Assembly: GCA_030418115.1 (NCBI GenBank)
Contig: JAUHQD010000003.1
Coordinates: 62,001 to 126,000, forward strand
Source: Alteromonadaceae bacterium BrNp21-10
Lineage (GTDB): Bacteria; Pseudomonadota; Gammaproteobacteria; Enterobacterales; Alteromonadaceae
Direction of reading: 5' to 3'
Length of the DNA: 64,000 nt
The position numbers and the translations under genes are program-made. The notes under the pieces were generated by a model that was not told the origin of the DNA, did no database searches, and saw only the letters and a program-made list of their open reading frames with translations. Below, one piece after another: positions 18,602 to 29,456 of the stretch. Within the stretch, counting starts at the first letter, position 1. Each line of letters opens with the position of its first letter.

Positions 18602-19768
18602 ATGTCCAAGTTACATAGCCAAACAGTTGCAGTACGCACCGGAATTGAAACCGATCCGGTACATCATGCTGTTGTGCCGCCCCTGTATTTATCGAGTAAT
18701 TTTGCGTTTACCGATTATAAAGAACCTGGACAGTTTGATTATGCTCGTTCAGGCAACCCTAACACTAAGTTGTTGGAAGAAACATTAGCCGGTCTGGAAG
18801 AAGGTGCCGGTGCTGTAGTCACTAATTGTGGTTTGGCGGCGATTACCCTAGTAATGCAATTACTAGAACAAGACGATACCTTGGTTATCCCCCACGATTG
18901 TTATGGCGGTAGTCATCGCCTGTTCCAAGCCTTGGCCAAAAAGGGTCACTTTAAATTAAAAATTATTGATCAAACTGATTTCGCTCAGGTTGAAAAAGCA
19001 CTAACGGCTAAGCCGAAGATGATCTGGTTAGAAACCCCAAGTAACCCACTGCTACGTATTGTTGATGTGAAAGCAATTTGTACATTGGCCAAGGCTAACG
19101 GTGCGTTGGTTGCTGCAGACAACACCTTTTTATCGCCGTTGTTGCAAAAGCCTCTAACCTTAGGTGCTGATTTTGTAGTGCATTCTTGTACTAAATACAT
19201 TAATGGTCACAGCGATGCGCTAGGTGGTGTGGTGGTGTGTGCAGATGCACAACATGCTGAAGATTTAGGTTGGTGGTCGAACTGTTTAGGCTTAACCGAT
19301 TGTGCGGCATTGAATAATTATATGATTTTGCGTGGCATTCGTACTTTATCGGCGCGTATGACAGTGCATCAACAAAATGCACAGAAGCTAGTGGAGTTAT
19401 TAGTCGCCCATGAAGCCGTGGATAAGGTGTTTTATCCTGGGCTGGCTAGTCATCCCGGCCATGATATCGCTAAAAAACAACAAACGGGTTTTGGCGGCAT
19501 GCTAAGTTTTGAACTTAAAGGTGGCGTGCAACAAGTTGAAACCGTATTAGATAATGTGAATTTGTTTTCTATCGCTGAATCATTAGGTGGTACCGAGAGT
19601 TTGATTTGCTATCCATCGACAATGACTCACCGTGCCATGGATGCGGCTGCACAAGCCACCGCGGGTATCGGCAAAACATTACTTAGAATTTCAGCGGGTA
19701 TTGAGTATGGTGACGATCTTGTCGCTGATTTACGTCAGGCCCTTAACAAAATTGTAAACGGGGAATAA
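18602..19768 (+). CDS. metB: Cystathionine gamma-synthase MetB
   Basis: A 388-residue PLP enzyme of the Cys/Met metabolism family. The PLP lysine is Lys198 in FVVHSCTKYI, the same number as in E. coli MetB. Other motifs are YARSGNPNT and VAADNTFLSPLLQKP. It joins an acylated homoserine to cysteine to give cystathionine, a step to methionine. GAGAG precedes the ATG. metF follows after only 3 nt. Unlike E. coli there is no metL between them. Confidence 0.94.
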   Translation: MSKLHSQTVAVRTGIETDPVHHAVVPPLYLSSNFAFTDYKEPGQFDYARSGNPNTKLLEETLAGLEEGAGAVVTNCGLAAITLVMQLLEQDDTLVIPHDCYGGSHRLFQALAKKGHFKLKIIDQTDFAQVEKALTAKPKMIWLETPSNPLLRIVDVKAICTLAKANGALVAADNTFLSPLLQKPLTLGADFVVHSCTKYINGHSDALGGVVVCADAQHAEDLGWWSNCLGLTDCAALNNYMILRGIRTLSARMTVHQQNAQKLVELLVAHEAVDKVFYPGLASHPGHDIAKKQQTGFGGMLSFELKGGVQQVETVLDNVNLFSIAESLGGTESLICYPSTMTHRAMDAAAQATAGIGKTLLRISAGIEYGDDLVADLRQALNKIVNGE

Positions 19769-20656
<888 letters not shown>

Positions 20657-20721
20657 TCTTTGTTGTTAGCAATATCAATGGTTGTTATTCATTGTCGTTG
20701 CCAGTAAGTACTATAGCTTTC

Positions 20722-20769
20722 AAAAAGCAGCGTTAGAGAATGATTTACATTTGCTAACGCTGCTTTTTT
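20722..20769 (+). terminator. Intrinsic terminator of metBF
   Basis: A 15-bp perfect stem (20722-20736 with 20754-20768) with a 17-nt loop, followed by a T-run. It lies about 65 bp after metF. Confidence 0.85.
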
Positions 20770-20824
20770 GTTTAAATACGGTATATTGAACCAAGATGAA
20801 GTTGACGCAATTGCAGGTGAATAA

Positions 20825-21676
20825 ATGACACAACCAACAGAATGGCAGTGGTGGCAACAACGCGGTCAACATACATTTTTGTTTTTAAAAGCGTTAGTTC
20901 ATCGTTGTTTTGAAGATCGTATTACGGTGTCTGCTGGTCATTTAGCTTATGTCTCTTTGCTCTCGCTCGTGCCGTTTATTATGGTGTTTTTTACGATTTT
21001 GCAGGCTTTTCCCGCCTTTGCCGGTGCACGTGGTGAAATAGAGTCATTTATCTTTAGTAATTTTGTTCCCCATGCCGGTGGGGTAGTACAGGAATATGTT
21101 GGCCAGTTTGTTGGTAATGCCTCGCAAATGGGGGCCATTAGCATCATCTCTCTGGTTATTGTGGCGTTACTGCTGATATCCAATATTGATAAAACCCTCA
21201 ATCATATTTGGCAAACGCCGAGTGAACGTAGAGCAATATTCACCTTTGCCATTTATTGGATGGTGCTTACCTTAGGGCCATTGTTAATGGGTTCTGGTAT
21301 TGCTATTAGCTCTTATTTAGTCGGGCTAGCGGCTTTTGCGGAAGATTATACGCCGGGAATTACAACTATTTTGCTAAAGGGAGTGCCCTATTTAACCTCT
21401 ATTGGTACTTTCTTCATATTGTATATGGTAGTGCCGAATAAACAGGTTAAAGCTAAGCATGCATTAGGGGGGGCGATGGTGGCGGCTATTTTATTTGAGT
21501 TGTCTAAAAAAGGCTTTGCCTTATATGTCAGTAGTTTTCCTTCCTATCAGGTGATCTATGGTGCTATGGCGACCATTCCTATTTTATTTGTGTGGATTTA
21601 CCTTAGTTGGGTGGTGGTTTTGGTGGGCGCTGAGTTTACGGTACAACTAGAGCAGTTCCCTGATCTAGAAGAGTAA
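20825..21676 (+). CDS. yihY: YihY/UPF0761 inner-membrane protein
   Basis: A 283-residue protein with about six hydrophobic helices. The family pattern is seen in ITVSAGHLAYVSLLSLVPF near the N-terminus, SNIDKTLNHIWQ in the middle and FVWIYLSWVVVLVGAEFT near the end. Once annotated as RNase BN, the family is now considered a membrane protein of unknown or envelope-related function. In E. coli yihY, dtd and yiiD are neighbours; the same three genes lie within 5 kb here, with other genes between them. Confidence 0.9.
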   Translation: MTQPTEWQWWQQRGQHTFLFLKALVHRCFEDRITVSAGHLAYVSLLSLVPFIMVFFTILQAFPAFAGARGEIESFIFSNFVPHAGGVVQEYVGQFVGNASQMGAISIISLVIVALLLISNIDKTLNHIWQTPSERRAIFTFAIYWMVLTLGPLLMGSGIAISSYLVGLAAFAEDYTPGITTILLKGVPYLTSIGTFFILYMVVPNKQVKAKHALGGAMVAAILFELSKKGFALYVSSFPSYQVIYGAMATIPILFVWIYLSWVVVLVGAEFTVQLEQFPDLEE

Positions 21677-21685
21677 ACATAGCGT

Positions 21686-21726
21686 GAATGTTGTATTGGA
21701 GAAAATTGTTCGCTAATACAACATTC
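21686..21726. terminator. Hairpin between convergent yihY and DUF2959 genes
   Basis: A 12-bp perfect stem (21686-21697 with 21715-21726) around a 17-nt loop. No T-run, so termination efficiency is uncertain. Confidence 0.5.
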
Positions 21727-21773
21727 AAGAAATGGTTGATTACCACTGAGTGACTAGCTTTTTCGGGTTGGTG

Positions 21774-22409
21774 TTACTTGGCTTTCATGGATTGAATAAA
21801 ATCATTGGATTGCTTGATTGCGCTATTCATTTCTTTAATCAATTGATCCACTTCTTTTTTCACCGCACCGAATTCACCTTGCAGTGCGCCAATGGCCGCA
21901 GCGTTCAAATTATGTTTGAGGTACAGCACATTATCTTGCAGTGCCGATAATACCGGTGCCATTTTACTTTCTGCTTTACGCATGGATTTGAGTAGTTTGC
22001 TATAACGTCGTTGGGTATCCTGCAGCTTACGCTGACTATCTCGGCGTAAGGTTTCACTGGAATATTGCTCCAGCTCTTCTTGCCATTCATCAAACAGGGC
22101 TTCAGCGACACTTTCTACTTTGTCGATGCGAGTGGTAACTCGCGTGGCGGAATCGCTACTGGCATCAAATTGATCTTTGAGCCCTTCATACACTTCTTGT
22201 AATTCACCACCTTCAAATTGAATCAATTGACTGAATTGTTCTAATGCTGAGGTGAATTGCTGCTGTGCATCTTCTTGAGCATCTTTGGCTTCTTCGACTC
22301 GATCAACCAAAATATCGCGTTTTTCTACGCCGACCTTTTCCATGGCGGCGTAGTAAGCACTTTGGCAGCCTGATAATATTAATATCAGGCTAAAAACGAA
22401 TATTCTCAT
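21774..22409 (-). CDS. DUF2959 lipoprotein
   Basis: A 211-residue protein with a lipoprotein signal (LILSGC, Cys15) and a long helical, coiled-coil body. AYYAAMEKVGVEKRDILVDRVEEAKDAQ is the conserved start of the DUF2959 family. Function unknown; envelope-associated by its lipobox. It is coupled to the upstream small membrane protein gene through a TAATG junction. Confidence 0.85.
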   Translation of the reverse strand: MRIFVFSLILILSGCQSAYYAAMEKVGVEKRDILVDRVEEAKDAQEDAQQQFTSALEQFSQLIQFEGGELQEVYEGLKDQFDASSDSATRVTTRIDKVESVAEALFDEWQEELEQYSSETLRRDSQRKLQDTQRRYSKLLKSMRKAESKMAPVLSALQDNVLYLKHNLNAAAIGALQGEFGAVKKEVDQLIKEMNSAIKQSNDFIQSMKAK

Positions 22410-22633
22410 TATTCATTTGCCTTGAATTTGGCTGCATCAACTATTCCCCAAAGGTAAACAATGGGAAGGGTAATCCAACCGATTAAAACCCAAACTAGAG
22501 CCCAAGATATTGCCCATGCAACAAAAAATAAGATCGCGGGTAAAATACGCCCTTGAACTAATTGGCCTAATCCTGGAATAAAAAAACTGCAAATAGCGGC
22601 AAGTACATTGCCTCCTGACCCTTGACCTGACAT
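22409..22633 (-). CDS. Small two-helix inner-membrane protein
   Basis: A 74-residue protein with two close transmembrane helices (AAICSFFIPGLGQLVQGRILPAILFFVAW and WALVWVLIGWITLPIVYLWGI) and a polar start. The PGLGQ turn between helices resembles TM2-type small membrane proteins, but the function is unknown. Of three in-frame ATGs I choose 22633 because GGAG precedes it by 6 nt. Its stop shares a base with the DUF2959 start. Confidence 0.72.
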   Translation of the reverse strand: MSGQGSGGNVLAAICSFFIPGLGQLVQGRILPAILFFVAWAISWALVWVLIGWITLPIVYLWGIVDAAKFKANE

Positions 22634-22713
22634 AGACATCTCCATTTTTATGAATTGTGGTATAACTACAGGTTAAATGAACCGAGCCGTTTACTCAATC
22701 CGAGGATGGTACT

Positions 22714-23685
22714 TTGTCGAAAATATATCCGCCTATTCAGCCTTACGATAGTTTCAAGCTATCAACAATTGATGGCCATTCTCTGCATGTCGAGCAAAGT
22801 GGTAATGCCGAAGGAATCCCCGTGTTGTATTTACACGGTGGGCCGGGTGGAGGTATTGCACCTTTTATACGGCGAGTTTTTAATCCGCGAAAATATCGAC
22901 TTATTAGCTTTGATCAGCGTGGTTGCGGTCAATCTACTCCTTTTCTGAGTTTAGAAAATAATACTAGCGATCATTTGTTGGGGGATATTGAACAACTGCG
23001 ACAGCATTTACATATTCCACAATGGTTAGTATGTGGTGGATCTTGGGGTAGTACTTTGTCCTTGCTGTATGCGATTAAACATCCAGAGATGGTGTCGGGC
23101 ATGATTCTGCGCGGTATCTTTCTAGGTCGCCAGCAGGATTTGGATTGGTTACTGCATTCACAGGGGGGCGCTGCACAGGTTTTTAGTGATCAGTATCAAT
23201 ATCTTATTGAAGATTTGCCCGCTGACAACCTAAGCACCAACGATATCATTAAGCATTTTTACCACCAGTTTACCGGCCACAACGAATTACAAAGAATAGC
23301 GGCAGCTAAACGTTGGTCCTCATGGGAGATGCATATTGCACAAATGCATTGTGTGGCCAGTAGCTTACCCGAGGAATCGATGCATACGGTGCTGAGCTTG
23401 GCGGTATTGGAATGTCATTATATGCATCATCATTGTTTTATTGATGAAGGCTTTATTTTGAATAATGTTCAGCGTATTGCTGATATTCCCGGAATTCTTA
23501 TTCATGGCCGCTACGACATGGTCTGTAAAATTGAAGGGGCGCATAAACTTCATCAGCATTGGCCTAATAGTGAATTATGCATTGTGCCCAATGCCGCCCA
23601 TAGCGGTAGCGATCCACTTATTGCTAACGCCTTTTGTAAAGCCACAGATGCAATGGCTGAATTTCTCAAGCAGAAGTCGCCATGA
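22714..23685 (+). CDS. pip: Proline iminopeptidase
   Basis: A 323-residue alpha/beta-hydrolase (S33). Motifs are [11 protein letters not shown] (oxyanion hole), [25 protein letters not shown], the nucleophile elbow GGSWGST, GRYDMVC (Asp) and NAAHSG (His). It removes N-terminal proline from peptides. The start is TTG at 22714, supported by GAGG 8 nt upstream. It overlaps dtd by 4 nt (ATGA), an arrangement also seen in Pseudomonas. Confidence 0.92.
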   Translation: MSKIYPPIQPYDSFKLSTIDGHSLHVEQSGNAEGIPVLYLHGGPGGGIAPFIRRVFNPRKYRLISFDQRGCGQSTPFLSLENNTSDHLLGDIEQLRQHLHIPQWLVCGGSWGSTLSLLYAIKHPEMVSGMILRGIFLGRQQDLDWLLHSQGGAAQVFSDQYQYLIEDLPADNLSTNDIIKHFYHQFTGHNELQRIAAAKRWSSWEMHIAQMHCVASSLPEESMHTVLSLAVLECHYMHHHCFIDEGFILNNVQRIADIPGILIHGRYDMVCKIEGAHKLHQHWPNSELCIVPNAAHSGSDPLIANAFCKATDAMAEFLKQKSP

Positions 23686-24119
23686 AGGCGTTATTACAGC
23701 GGGTAAAACGCGCCAAAGTGTGGGTTGATGATCAGTGTGTGGGGGAAATTAACCAAGGCATTCTAGTTTTTCTTGGGGTTGAAAAAGGCGATGATGAAGC
23801 TAAAACGCGGCGCTTATGCGAAAGGGTGTTGAATTATCGTATCTTTGCCGATGCTGATGACAAGATGAATTTGAACCTGCGGCAAGTTCAGGGACAATTG
23901 TTAGTGGTATCCCAGTTTACCTTGGCTGCGGATACCCAAAAGGGTAATCGCCCGAGCTTTTCCAATGCAGCGGATCATGAGTTAAGTACTCATTTGTATG
24001 AATTGTTTGTGGGGACTGCGCAACAGCAAGGGGTTGTCTGCCAAACAGGGCAATTTGCTGCGGATATGCAAGTAGAATTAATCAATGATGGCCCTGTGAC
24101 TTTTCAGTTATCGATTTAG
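23682..24119 (+). CDS. dtd: D-aminoacyl-tRNA deacylase Dtd
   Basis: A 145-residue protein matching Dtd throughout: [58 protein letters not shown] and the C-terminal NDGPVTF with the cis-GlyPro motif. It hydrolyses D-amino acids from tRNA. It is translationally coupled to pip. The last codons and stop fall in a 25-bp tandem duplication. Confidence 0.96.
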   Translation: MKALLQRVKRAKVWVDDQCVGEINQGILVFLGVEKGDDEAKTRRLCERVLNYRIFADADDKMNLNLRQVQGQLLVVSQFTLAADTQKGNRPSFSNAADHELSTHLYELFVGTAQQQGVVCQTGQFAADMQVELINDGPVTFQLSI

Positions 24120-24145
24120 TGTGACTTTTCAGTTATCGATTTAGT
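24096..24145. repeat. 25-bp tandem duplication across the dtd stop codon
   Basis: Two perfect adjacent copies (24096-24120 and 24121-24145) of a unit that contains the last codons and stop of dtd, with three further matching bases. The second copy is not translated. This looks like a recent slippage or replication duplication. Confidence 0.9.
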
Positions 24146-24160
24146 GTGGGTTGAGGTTAA

Positions 24161-24958
24161 TTACGTCAGGTTTGAGGCATCTAATGTAAAAGCATTAAGA
24201 TCCAATTCATGGCGCCTGACAAAATCCATAAAAGACTGATCAAATTCGATTCTGGGTAAGGGCTCAATACCTATGATTAATATGCGGTTGACGTAGCCCG
24301 GTATGGAAAAACACCAGGGACTATGTCCAAAGAGCTGCTTGATATTTTCACATAGTGCTTGCACTTTTAGTTCGTCATTAAGCACCAAATTCACTAGCAA
24401 TATTCCATTGTTAGACAAGGTTTGATAACAATGTTGATAAAAATCGCGATCGAGGACAAAGGCCGGACAACCTTCTGCGGAAAATAAATCAACAATGAGT
24501 AGATCGGTATTACGCAGGCTTTGTACATAGTTTTGGGCATTGTCACAAATAATTGTTGAGTGACTGTCGGTAAAGGCAAAGTATTCTTGATAACAGTTAA
24601 TTATTTGCTGGTCGTATTCAACACTGGTCAGTGGAAAGTTGCAATAATGTTGCACAAAGCGCTGGATAGCTCCACCACCTAAGCCCAGTTCGACCGCAGT
24701 GTTAATATTAGGATTTAAATACATCACCATCATCATCGCGTGTAAATGGGGTAAGACTAAACTTTGCGGCTGTGCTAAAGACATGACAGAATGGACTGTT
24801 GAATTTATTTCCAACCATCGAAAATGCTGGTTATCCTTGATGTATAAGGCATAGGCTGGGTTTTCCTGATTCAGGTAGATTAGGTTTTGTTGTTCAAGGG
24901 CTTGTTTTAAATTGAACATCGCTGGTATAAATCTACTTCTTAATTGTCGATTAGCCAC
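24161..24958 (-). CDS. Spermidine-synthase-like methyltransferase-fold protein
   Basis: A 265-residue protein with the Rossmann-like motif I AVELGLGGGAIQRF, an acidic post-I residue in SVEYDQQI, and LIVDLFSAEG. These are the layout of the spermidine synthase/SAM-dependent methyltransferase superfamily. The usual aminopropyltransferase active-site stretch is not convincing, so its reaction is unknown. The frame opens with GTG at 24958; an ATG at 24919 is an alternative, and neither has a clear ribosome binding site. Confidence 0.68.
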   Translation of the reverse strand: MANRQLRSRFIPAMFNLKQALEQQNLIYLNQENPAYALYIKDNQHFRWLEINSTVHSVMSLAQPQSLVLPHLHAMMMVMYLNPNINTAVELGLGGGAIQRFVQHYCNFPLTSVEYDQQIINCYQEYFAFTDSHSTIICDNAQNYVQSLRNTDLLIVDLFSAEGCPAFVLDRDFYQHCYQTLSNNGILLVNLVLNDELKVQALCENIKQLFGHSPWCFSIPGYVNRILIIGIEPLPRIEFDQSFMDFVRRHELDLNAFTLDASNLT

Positions 24959-25019
24959 TATAAAGTCATTTCATGATTAAATACAAAGGTTTGATCGTTA
25001 AACTAATTCAAGCGAGTTT

Positions 25020-25928
25020 ATGTATAGAGTCATAACCCCAGAGACAGAGGAAGAATTCGAAAAGTATTTTACTTTTCGTTGGCAAATGCTACGTAAACCG
25101 TGGAATTATCCTCTTGGCTCAGAAAGAGATGAATATGAACAGGTTAGCCATCATCGAATGATTTTAGGGCCGGATAAAAGTGTTTTGGCTATTGGTCGAC
25201 TGCATTTTAATACCTCGGAAGAGGCGCAGATTCGCCATATAGCGGTGTCGGCCAATCAGCAGGGGAAAGGCCTAGGTAAACTCATTGTATCTGCCCTTGA
25301 AGGGGTGGCTCGGCATGAAAATGTTGTGCGTTTAGTCACCAGTAGCCGTGAGTCGTCACTGGAATTTTTTGCAAGCTGTGGTTATTCAGTGGCAGGCGAA
25401 AGCTCAGCTGATCTTACCGGTTTACAACGTCAATTAATGACTAAGCAGCTCAATGAACTGAATGCCATTATGTTGCATCCTAAATGGTGTAAGGCGTTAC
25501 AAGCCTTGTGGTACGACACCATCCCAATCAGTGAGCAAATGGGTATTAAGCTATTTCAATATAGCGGTAGAACTTTGGAAACCAGAGCGTCACTGGTAAA
25601 AAACATGAACCTTCACGATACCATGTTTGCCGGTAGTATTTATTCGCAGGCCGTATTAACCGGTTGGGGAATGATTCACTTACAGTTAATGGAAAAGGGT
25701 TTAGCGGGCGAAATTACGTTGGCTGAAGGTAGTATCAAATATGCCAAACCCATCACTAAGTCACCTCGTGCACTGTGTAATATTGAATCAGTACAAGACC
25801 GATTCTCTTGGTTGGCTAAAGGGAAAAAATGTCCGGTAAAATTACAAGTCGATATTTTTGATGGTGATGATCCTGCCGGTGTATTTAAAGGCGAGTACTG
25901 GGTTGTACCTGTTGCCAAAGAATCCTGA
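25020..25928 (+). CDS. yiiD: GNAT acetyltransferase fused to thioesterase (YiiD family)
   Basis: A 302-residue two-domain protein. The N-terminal GNAT fold (about 1-145) has the acetyl-CoA loop QQGKGLGKLI. The C-terminal hot-dog thioesterase domain (about 150-300) has NLHDTMFAGSIYSQAVLTGWG and SIKYAKPI. This is the YiiD layout, a family linked in E. coli to acyl-carrier-protein chemistry in fatty-acid initiation (as I recall). It neighbours dtd as in E. coli. A strong terminator shared with rpoH follows. Confidence 0.85.
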   Translation: MYRVITPETEEEFEKYFTFRWQMLRKPWNYPLGSERDEYEQVSHHRMILGPDKSVLAIGRLHFNTSEEAQIRHIAVSANQQGKGLGKLIVSALEGVARHENVVRLVTSSRESSLEFFASCGYSVAGESSADLTGLQRQLMTKQLNELNAIMLHPKWCKALQALWYDTIPISEQMGIKLFQYSGRTLETRASLVKNMNLHDTMFAGSIYSQAVLTGWGMIHLQLMEKGLAGEITLAEGSIKYAKPITKSPRALCNIESVQDRFSWLAKGKKCPVKLQVDIFDGDDPAGVFKGEYWVVPVAKES

Positions 25929-25948
25929 GTGGATTGCCATTAAACAAT

Positions 25949-25975
25949 AAAAAAGGCGCTATAAGCGCCTTTTTT
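25949..25975. terminator. Bidirectional intrinsic terminator (yiiD / rpoH)
   Basis: A 12-bp stem (25949-25960 with 25964-25975, AAAAAAGGCGCT/AGCGCCTTTTTT) with T-runs both ways, between two convergent genes. Confidence 0.88.
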
Positions 25976-25998
25976 AATAGAAATGATTAACTAATTTA

Positions 25999-26850
25999 CT
26001 ATGACATTGCTGCCTGAATTTTTTTCATGGCATTTTTTTCAATTTGGCGAACTCGTTCAGCAGACACTTGATATTTCTCTGCTAAATCTTGCAACGTAGT
26101 TTTATCATCAGTTAACCAGCGAGTTTGGATAATGTGTTGACTACGTTCATCCAATGTTTTTAGCGCAGAGTATAAGCGCTTGCTAGCCATGTTATCCCAA
26201 TCGTCAGCAATAACCTGTGATTCTATATCTTCAGTTTTATCTTCAAGAAATTGTACCGGTGCAAAACTGCCGCTTTCATCGTCATCAGCGGATAAATCGA
26301 ATGCTTGATCATGGCTGCTCATACGAGCTTCCATCTGTAACACCTCTTTGGTGCTAACACCCAGATCAGTGGCTACTTTTTGTACTTCTTCATGGGTAAA
26401 CCAGCCTAAACGTTTTTTAGCTTTGCGCAGATTAAAGAACAATTTACGTTGTGCTTTAGTCGTGGCTACTTTAACAATACGCCAGTTACGTAGTACGAAT
26501 TCATGAATTTCAGCTTTAATCCAATGTACCGCAAAAGAAACCAAACGCACGCCCACGGTTGGGTCAAAACGTTTTACGGCTTTCATTAAGCCGATGTTAC
26601 CTTCTTGGATTAGGTCAGCTTGGGGTAAACCATAGCCAGAATAAGATTTAGCCACATGCACAACAAAACGCAGGTGTGACATAATGAGCTGACGTGCAGC
26701 TTCTAAATCACCATCCTGTTGTAAACGTTCGGCAAGGTCACGTTCTTGTTCAACAGACAACATAGGAATGCTGCCTGCAGCTTGAATATAAGACTCAATG
26801 CTACCGCTGTGAGGAACGCTTAGCGTCATAGTTTGTAAGTTTGTACTCAT
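25999..26850 (-). CDS. rpoH: RNA polymerase heat-shock sigma factor RpoH
   Basis: A 283-residue sigma-70-family protein. Region 2 ([37 protein letters not shown]), the RpoH-specific segment [12 protein letters not shown], and region 4 with [14 protein letters not shown] are all present. It directs transcription of heat-shock genes. AGAGG lies 6 nt before the ATG. In E. coli rpoH follows ftsYEX directly; here three other genes separate them. Confidence 0.96.
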   Translation of the reverse strand: MSTNLQTMTLSVPHSGSIESYIQAAGSIPMLSVEQERDLAERLQQDGDLEAARQLIMSHLRFVVHVAKSYSGYGLPQADLIQEGNIGLMKAVKRFDPTVGVRLVSFAVHWIKAEIHEFVLRNWRIVKVATTKAQRKLFFNLRKAKKRLGWFTHEEVQKVATDLGVSTKEVLQMEARMSSHDQAFDLSADDDESGSFAPVQFLEDKTEDIESQVIADDWDNMASKRLYSALKTLDERSQHIIQTRWLTDDKTTLQDLAEKYQVSAERVRQIEKNAMKKIQAAMS

Positions 26851-27144
26851 GCTTTACCTCTTTAATTCTTTCAGCCCGAGTCTATCATTGGGATTGACTC
26901 GTCGCCATAATTTTATCCTGTATATAACGACTCGCAAGCGAAAATACAACAACTATTAGTAATAGTGATTAATTTCTATATTTCAACCAGTGTACCTGAA
27001 TAATGTGACATTTTTTTGCCGAAGTCATTTTGACTTGTAACAATCCTTGTCTTTAACTTTACTGTTAAATTGTAATAAATTTTGATACAACAAGATTAAT
27101 CCATCTCAGCATTTTTAGATGACCGACTAGGGCGACTGCCATTT

Positions 27145-28365
27145 ATGTACGATTATGTTGCACGACAAGCAATCTTTAATAGGAATAAAGATGTTTTTGC
27201 TTATGAATTACTTTTTAGAGATGGAAAAAGCAACACGTTCCCCGATATTGAACCGGACGAGGCAACCTCAAAATTACTTAATAATAGCCATCTAAGCGCT
27301 AGCCTAGAGGATATTACAGGCGGTAAAATTGCGTTTATTAACTTTTATCGCAATACACTTTTATACCGATTTCCGACCTTTTTAGATCCCAACAATGTTG
27401 TGGTTGAAGTATTAGAATCCGTTGAAATCAATGAAGATCTTATCAATGCGTGCAAACATATTCGTGAATTAGGTTATACCCTCGCCTTAGATGATTATGA
27501 TTTTGATCCTAAATGGGAACCCTTGTTACCCTTAGTGGATATTATCAAAGTGGATGTGTTGCAATCTTCAAAAGAGTTTATTCAACAAAACTTGCACAAA
27601 ATAAGTTGTTTACCGGTTAAATTGCTTGCTGAAAAAATTGAAGATGAGGCCAGTTTTCAATTTTTTCATGGTTTAGGATTTGATTATTTTCAAGGGTACT
27701 TTCTGACCCGCCCAGAAGTGATTAAAAAGCCAAAGTTACCCAGTTCCAAACTCAATTTGTTACAACTATTATCTGTGAGCTCTACTCCAGAGTTTGATTA
27801 TGACAAGGTCAATGACATCATCGAGCGGGATGTGGTGTTGTCTTATAAATTATTGCGTTTTATTAATAGCCCGTTAGTGAATAAGCGCCATAAAATTTCA
27901 TCGTTAAAGCACGCGCTCAAGTTTATGGGTGAACTGGAAATTAAGAAGTTTATCTCATTGTTAATGATGGCCAATATTAACGACAGTAAACCGGTAGAGT
28001 TAATTCATATTTCACTGGTACGCGCTAAATTTTGTGAATTGATCTCCGTTGAAAAGGGCGATTCAATCAATCCTCCAATGGGTTTTTTGGCGGGATTGCT
28101 TTCGGTAATGGACGCTTTTCTTGATCAAAAAATGCAAACCATAGTTAATCAGCTACCCATCGCCGAGTCTTTAAAGTCGGCATTATGCGGTGATAGTAGC
28201 CAATTAAATCAATATTTGCAGTTGATTAGAGCACTAGAAATGGGTGATTGGCATAGTGTTAAAACGACATCGTTAGCATTGCAGGTGGATGAAGAGTGTA
28301 TTTTTGAGTTCCAGCAGGAAGCCATGACATGGGGACAAGCGATGAAATCGGCCGCCGCGAATTGA
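27145..28365 (+). CDS. EAL-HDOD signalling protein, EAL probably inactive
   Basis: A 406-residue protein with an N-terminal EAL-like domain (about 1-195) and a C-terminal HDOD domain (about 200-400, with LLSVSSTPEFDYDKVNDIIERDVVLSYKLLRFINSP). In the EAL domain the motif reads ELL, the DDFG loop reads DDYD, and the catalytic Lys/Glu region (IIKVDVL, LLAEKIED) is only partly kept. It therefore probably does not degrade c-di-GMP, though it may bind a nucleotide or partner. It sits between rpoH and an M14-type gene, alone on the plus strand. AGGG is a weak ribosome site. Confidence 0.85.
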   Translation: MYDYVARQAIFNRNKDVFAYELLFRDGKSNTFPDIEPDEATSKLLNNSHLSASLEDITGGKIAFINFYRNTLLYRFPTFLDPNNVVVEVLESVEINEDLINACKHIRELGYTLALDDYDFDPKWEPLLPLVDIIKVDVLQSSKEFIQQNLHKISCLPVKLLAEKIEDEASFQFFHGLGFDYFQGYFLTRPEVIKKPKLPSSKLNLLQLLSVSSTPEFDYDKVNDIIERDVVLSYKLLRFINSPLVNKRHKISSLKHALKFMGELEIKKFISLLMMANINDSKPVELIHISLVRAKFCELISVEKGDSINPPMGFLAGLLSVMDAFLDQKMQTIVNQLPIAESLKSALCGDSSQLNQYLQLIRALEMGDWHSVKTTSLALQVDEECIFEFQQEAMTWGQAMKSAAAN

Positions 28366-28499
28366 TGCGTCAGTGAGTTTAGGTTGCGTCCCCCATGCTG
28401 CAAATAGTTTACAACTCGCCCGCTTAATATTGCTCCCTTCTATCAATTATGTCTGTGCTATCTGCTAGCATTTGTTTTTAGATTGCAGCGAAATAGATA

Positions 28500-29414
28500 A
28501 TGAATTCAGAATATCCTATTGGCATCATCGGTCAGCCGTGGAATGCTCAACATAAAGCCCAGTGGTTTGAGCAACAAAAAGTTCGCCGGAGCTATCAACA
28601 AAACGTCGTGGCCAAATTATCTTCCTTAGGCCAGCACTTTGATATTATTCAATATGGCTCTTTGCCTATTGATCCTGTGCGTTATCCCTTATATATGCTT
28701 AAAAGTCGGCTCTGGAATAATAATAAACCGACGGTTTTGGTTACCGGTGGCGTACATGGTTATGAAACCAGTGGTGTGCATGGGGCATTGGCATTCGCGG
28801 TAGGGAAAACTGCAGATTATGTTGAGTGTTTTAATCTTATGGTGGCACCTTGCATTAGCCCTTGGGGCTATGAAACCATTAATCGTTGGAATCCTGCTGC
28901 CATTGATCCTAATCGTGCATTTTATAGCAACAGCCCATCGGAAGAAGCTGCACAGTTAATTCAAGCGCTTGCGCCGTTTAACCAAGGTATCGTCGCGCAT
29001 ATTGACTTGCATGAGACCACTGATAGCGATAATTCAGAATTTCGTCCCGCCTTGGCTGCACGGGATGGTATTGTTCAACATAGTTGGAATATCCCCGACG
29101 GTTTTTATGTAGTGGATGATTCGCAAAAACCGCAAGCGGCTTTTCAACAGGCGATTATCGCTGAAGTGGAAAAAGTGACTCATATTGCCCCCGCAGATGA
29201 ACATGGAGAGATTATTGGCTCGCCGATACAACAGAGAGGAGTGATCCATTACGATGTTAAACAGTTAGCCTTATGCGCCGGTATTACTGATGCTAAATAT
29301 GTGTCCACCACCGAAGTTTATCCGGATAGTCCGAATGCTACTGATGAAATCTGTATTCAGGCACAAGTGGCGGCCATTGTCGGTGGTTTGAATTATTTGC
29401 AGAAGAAAAATTAA
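28500..29414 (+). CDS. M14-type zinc carboxypeptidase-like protein
   Basis: A 304-residue protein. Zinc ligands are seen as His86 and Glu89 in GGVHGYETSG and His171 in HIDLHETTD, with DPNR (136-139) between them. This is the M14 or aspartoacylase-like layout. No signal peptide is visible, so it acts in the cytoplasm on a small acyl-amide or peptide. The precise substrate is not known. The upstream ribosome site is weak. Confidence 0.82.
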   Translation: MNSEYPIGIIGQPWNAQHKAQWFEQQKVRRSYQQNVVAKLSSLGQHFDIIQYGSLPIDPVRYPLYMLKSRLWNNNKPTVLVTGGVHGYETSGVHGALAFAVGKTADYVECFNLMVAPCISPWGYETINRWNPAAIDPNRAFYSNSPSEEAAQLIQALAPFNQGIVAHIDLHETTDSDNSEFRPALAARDGIVQHSWNIPDGFYVVDDSQKPQAAFQQAIIAEVEKVTHIAPADEHGEIIGSPIQQRGVIHYDVKQLALCAGITDAKYVSTTEVYPDSPNATDEICIQAQVAAIVGGLNYLQKKN

Positions 29415-29420
29415 CTATGC

Positions 29421-29456
29421 CGACTAAATCATTAGCCTAGGTTAATGATTTAGTCG
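29421..29456. terminator. Hairpin at the end of two convergent genes
   Basis: A 14-bp perfect stem (29421-29434 with 29443-29456) with an 8-nt loop containing CCTAGG. It overlaps the stop codon of the 8-Cys gene. No long T-run. Confidence 0.6.
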
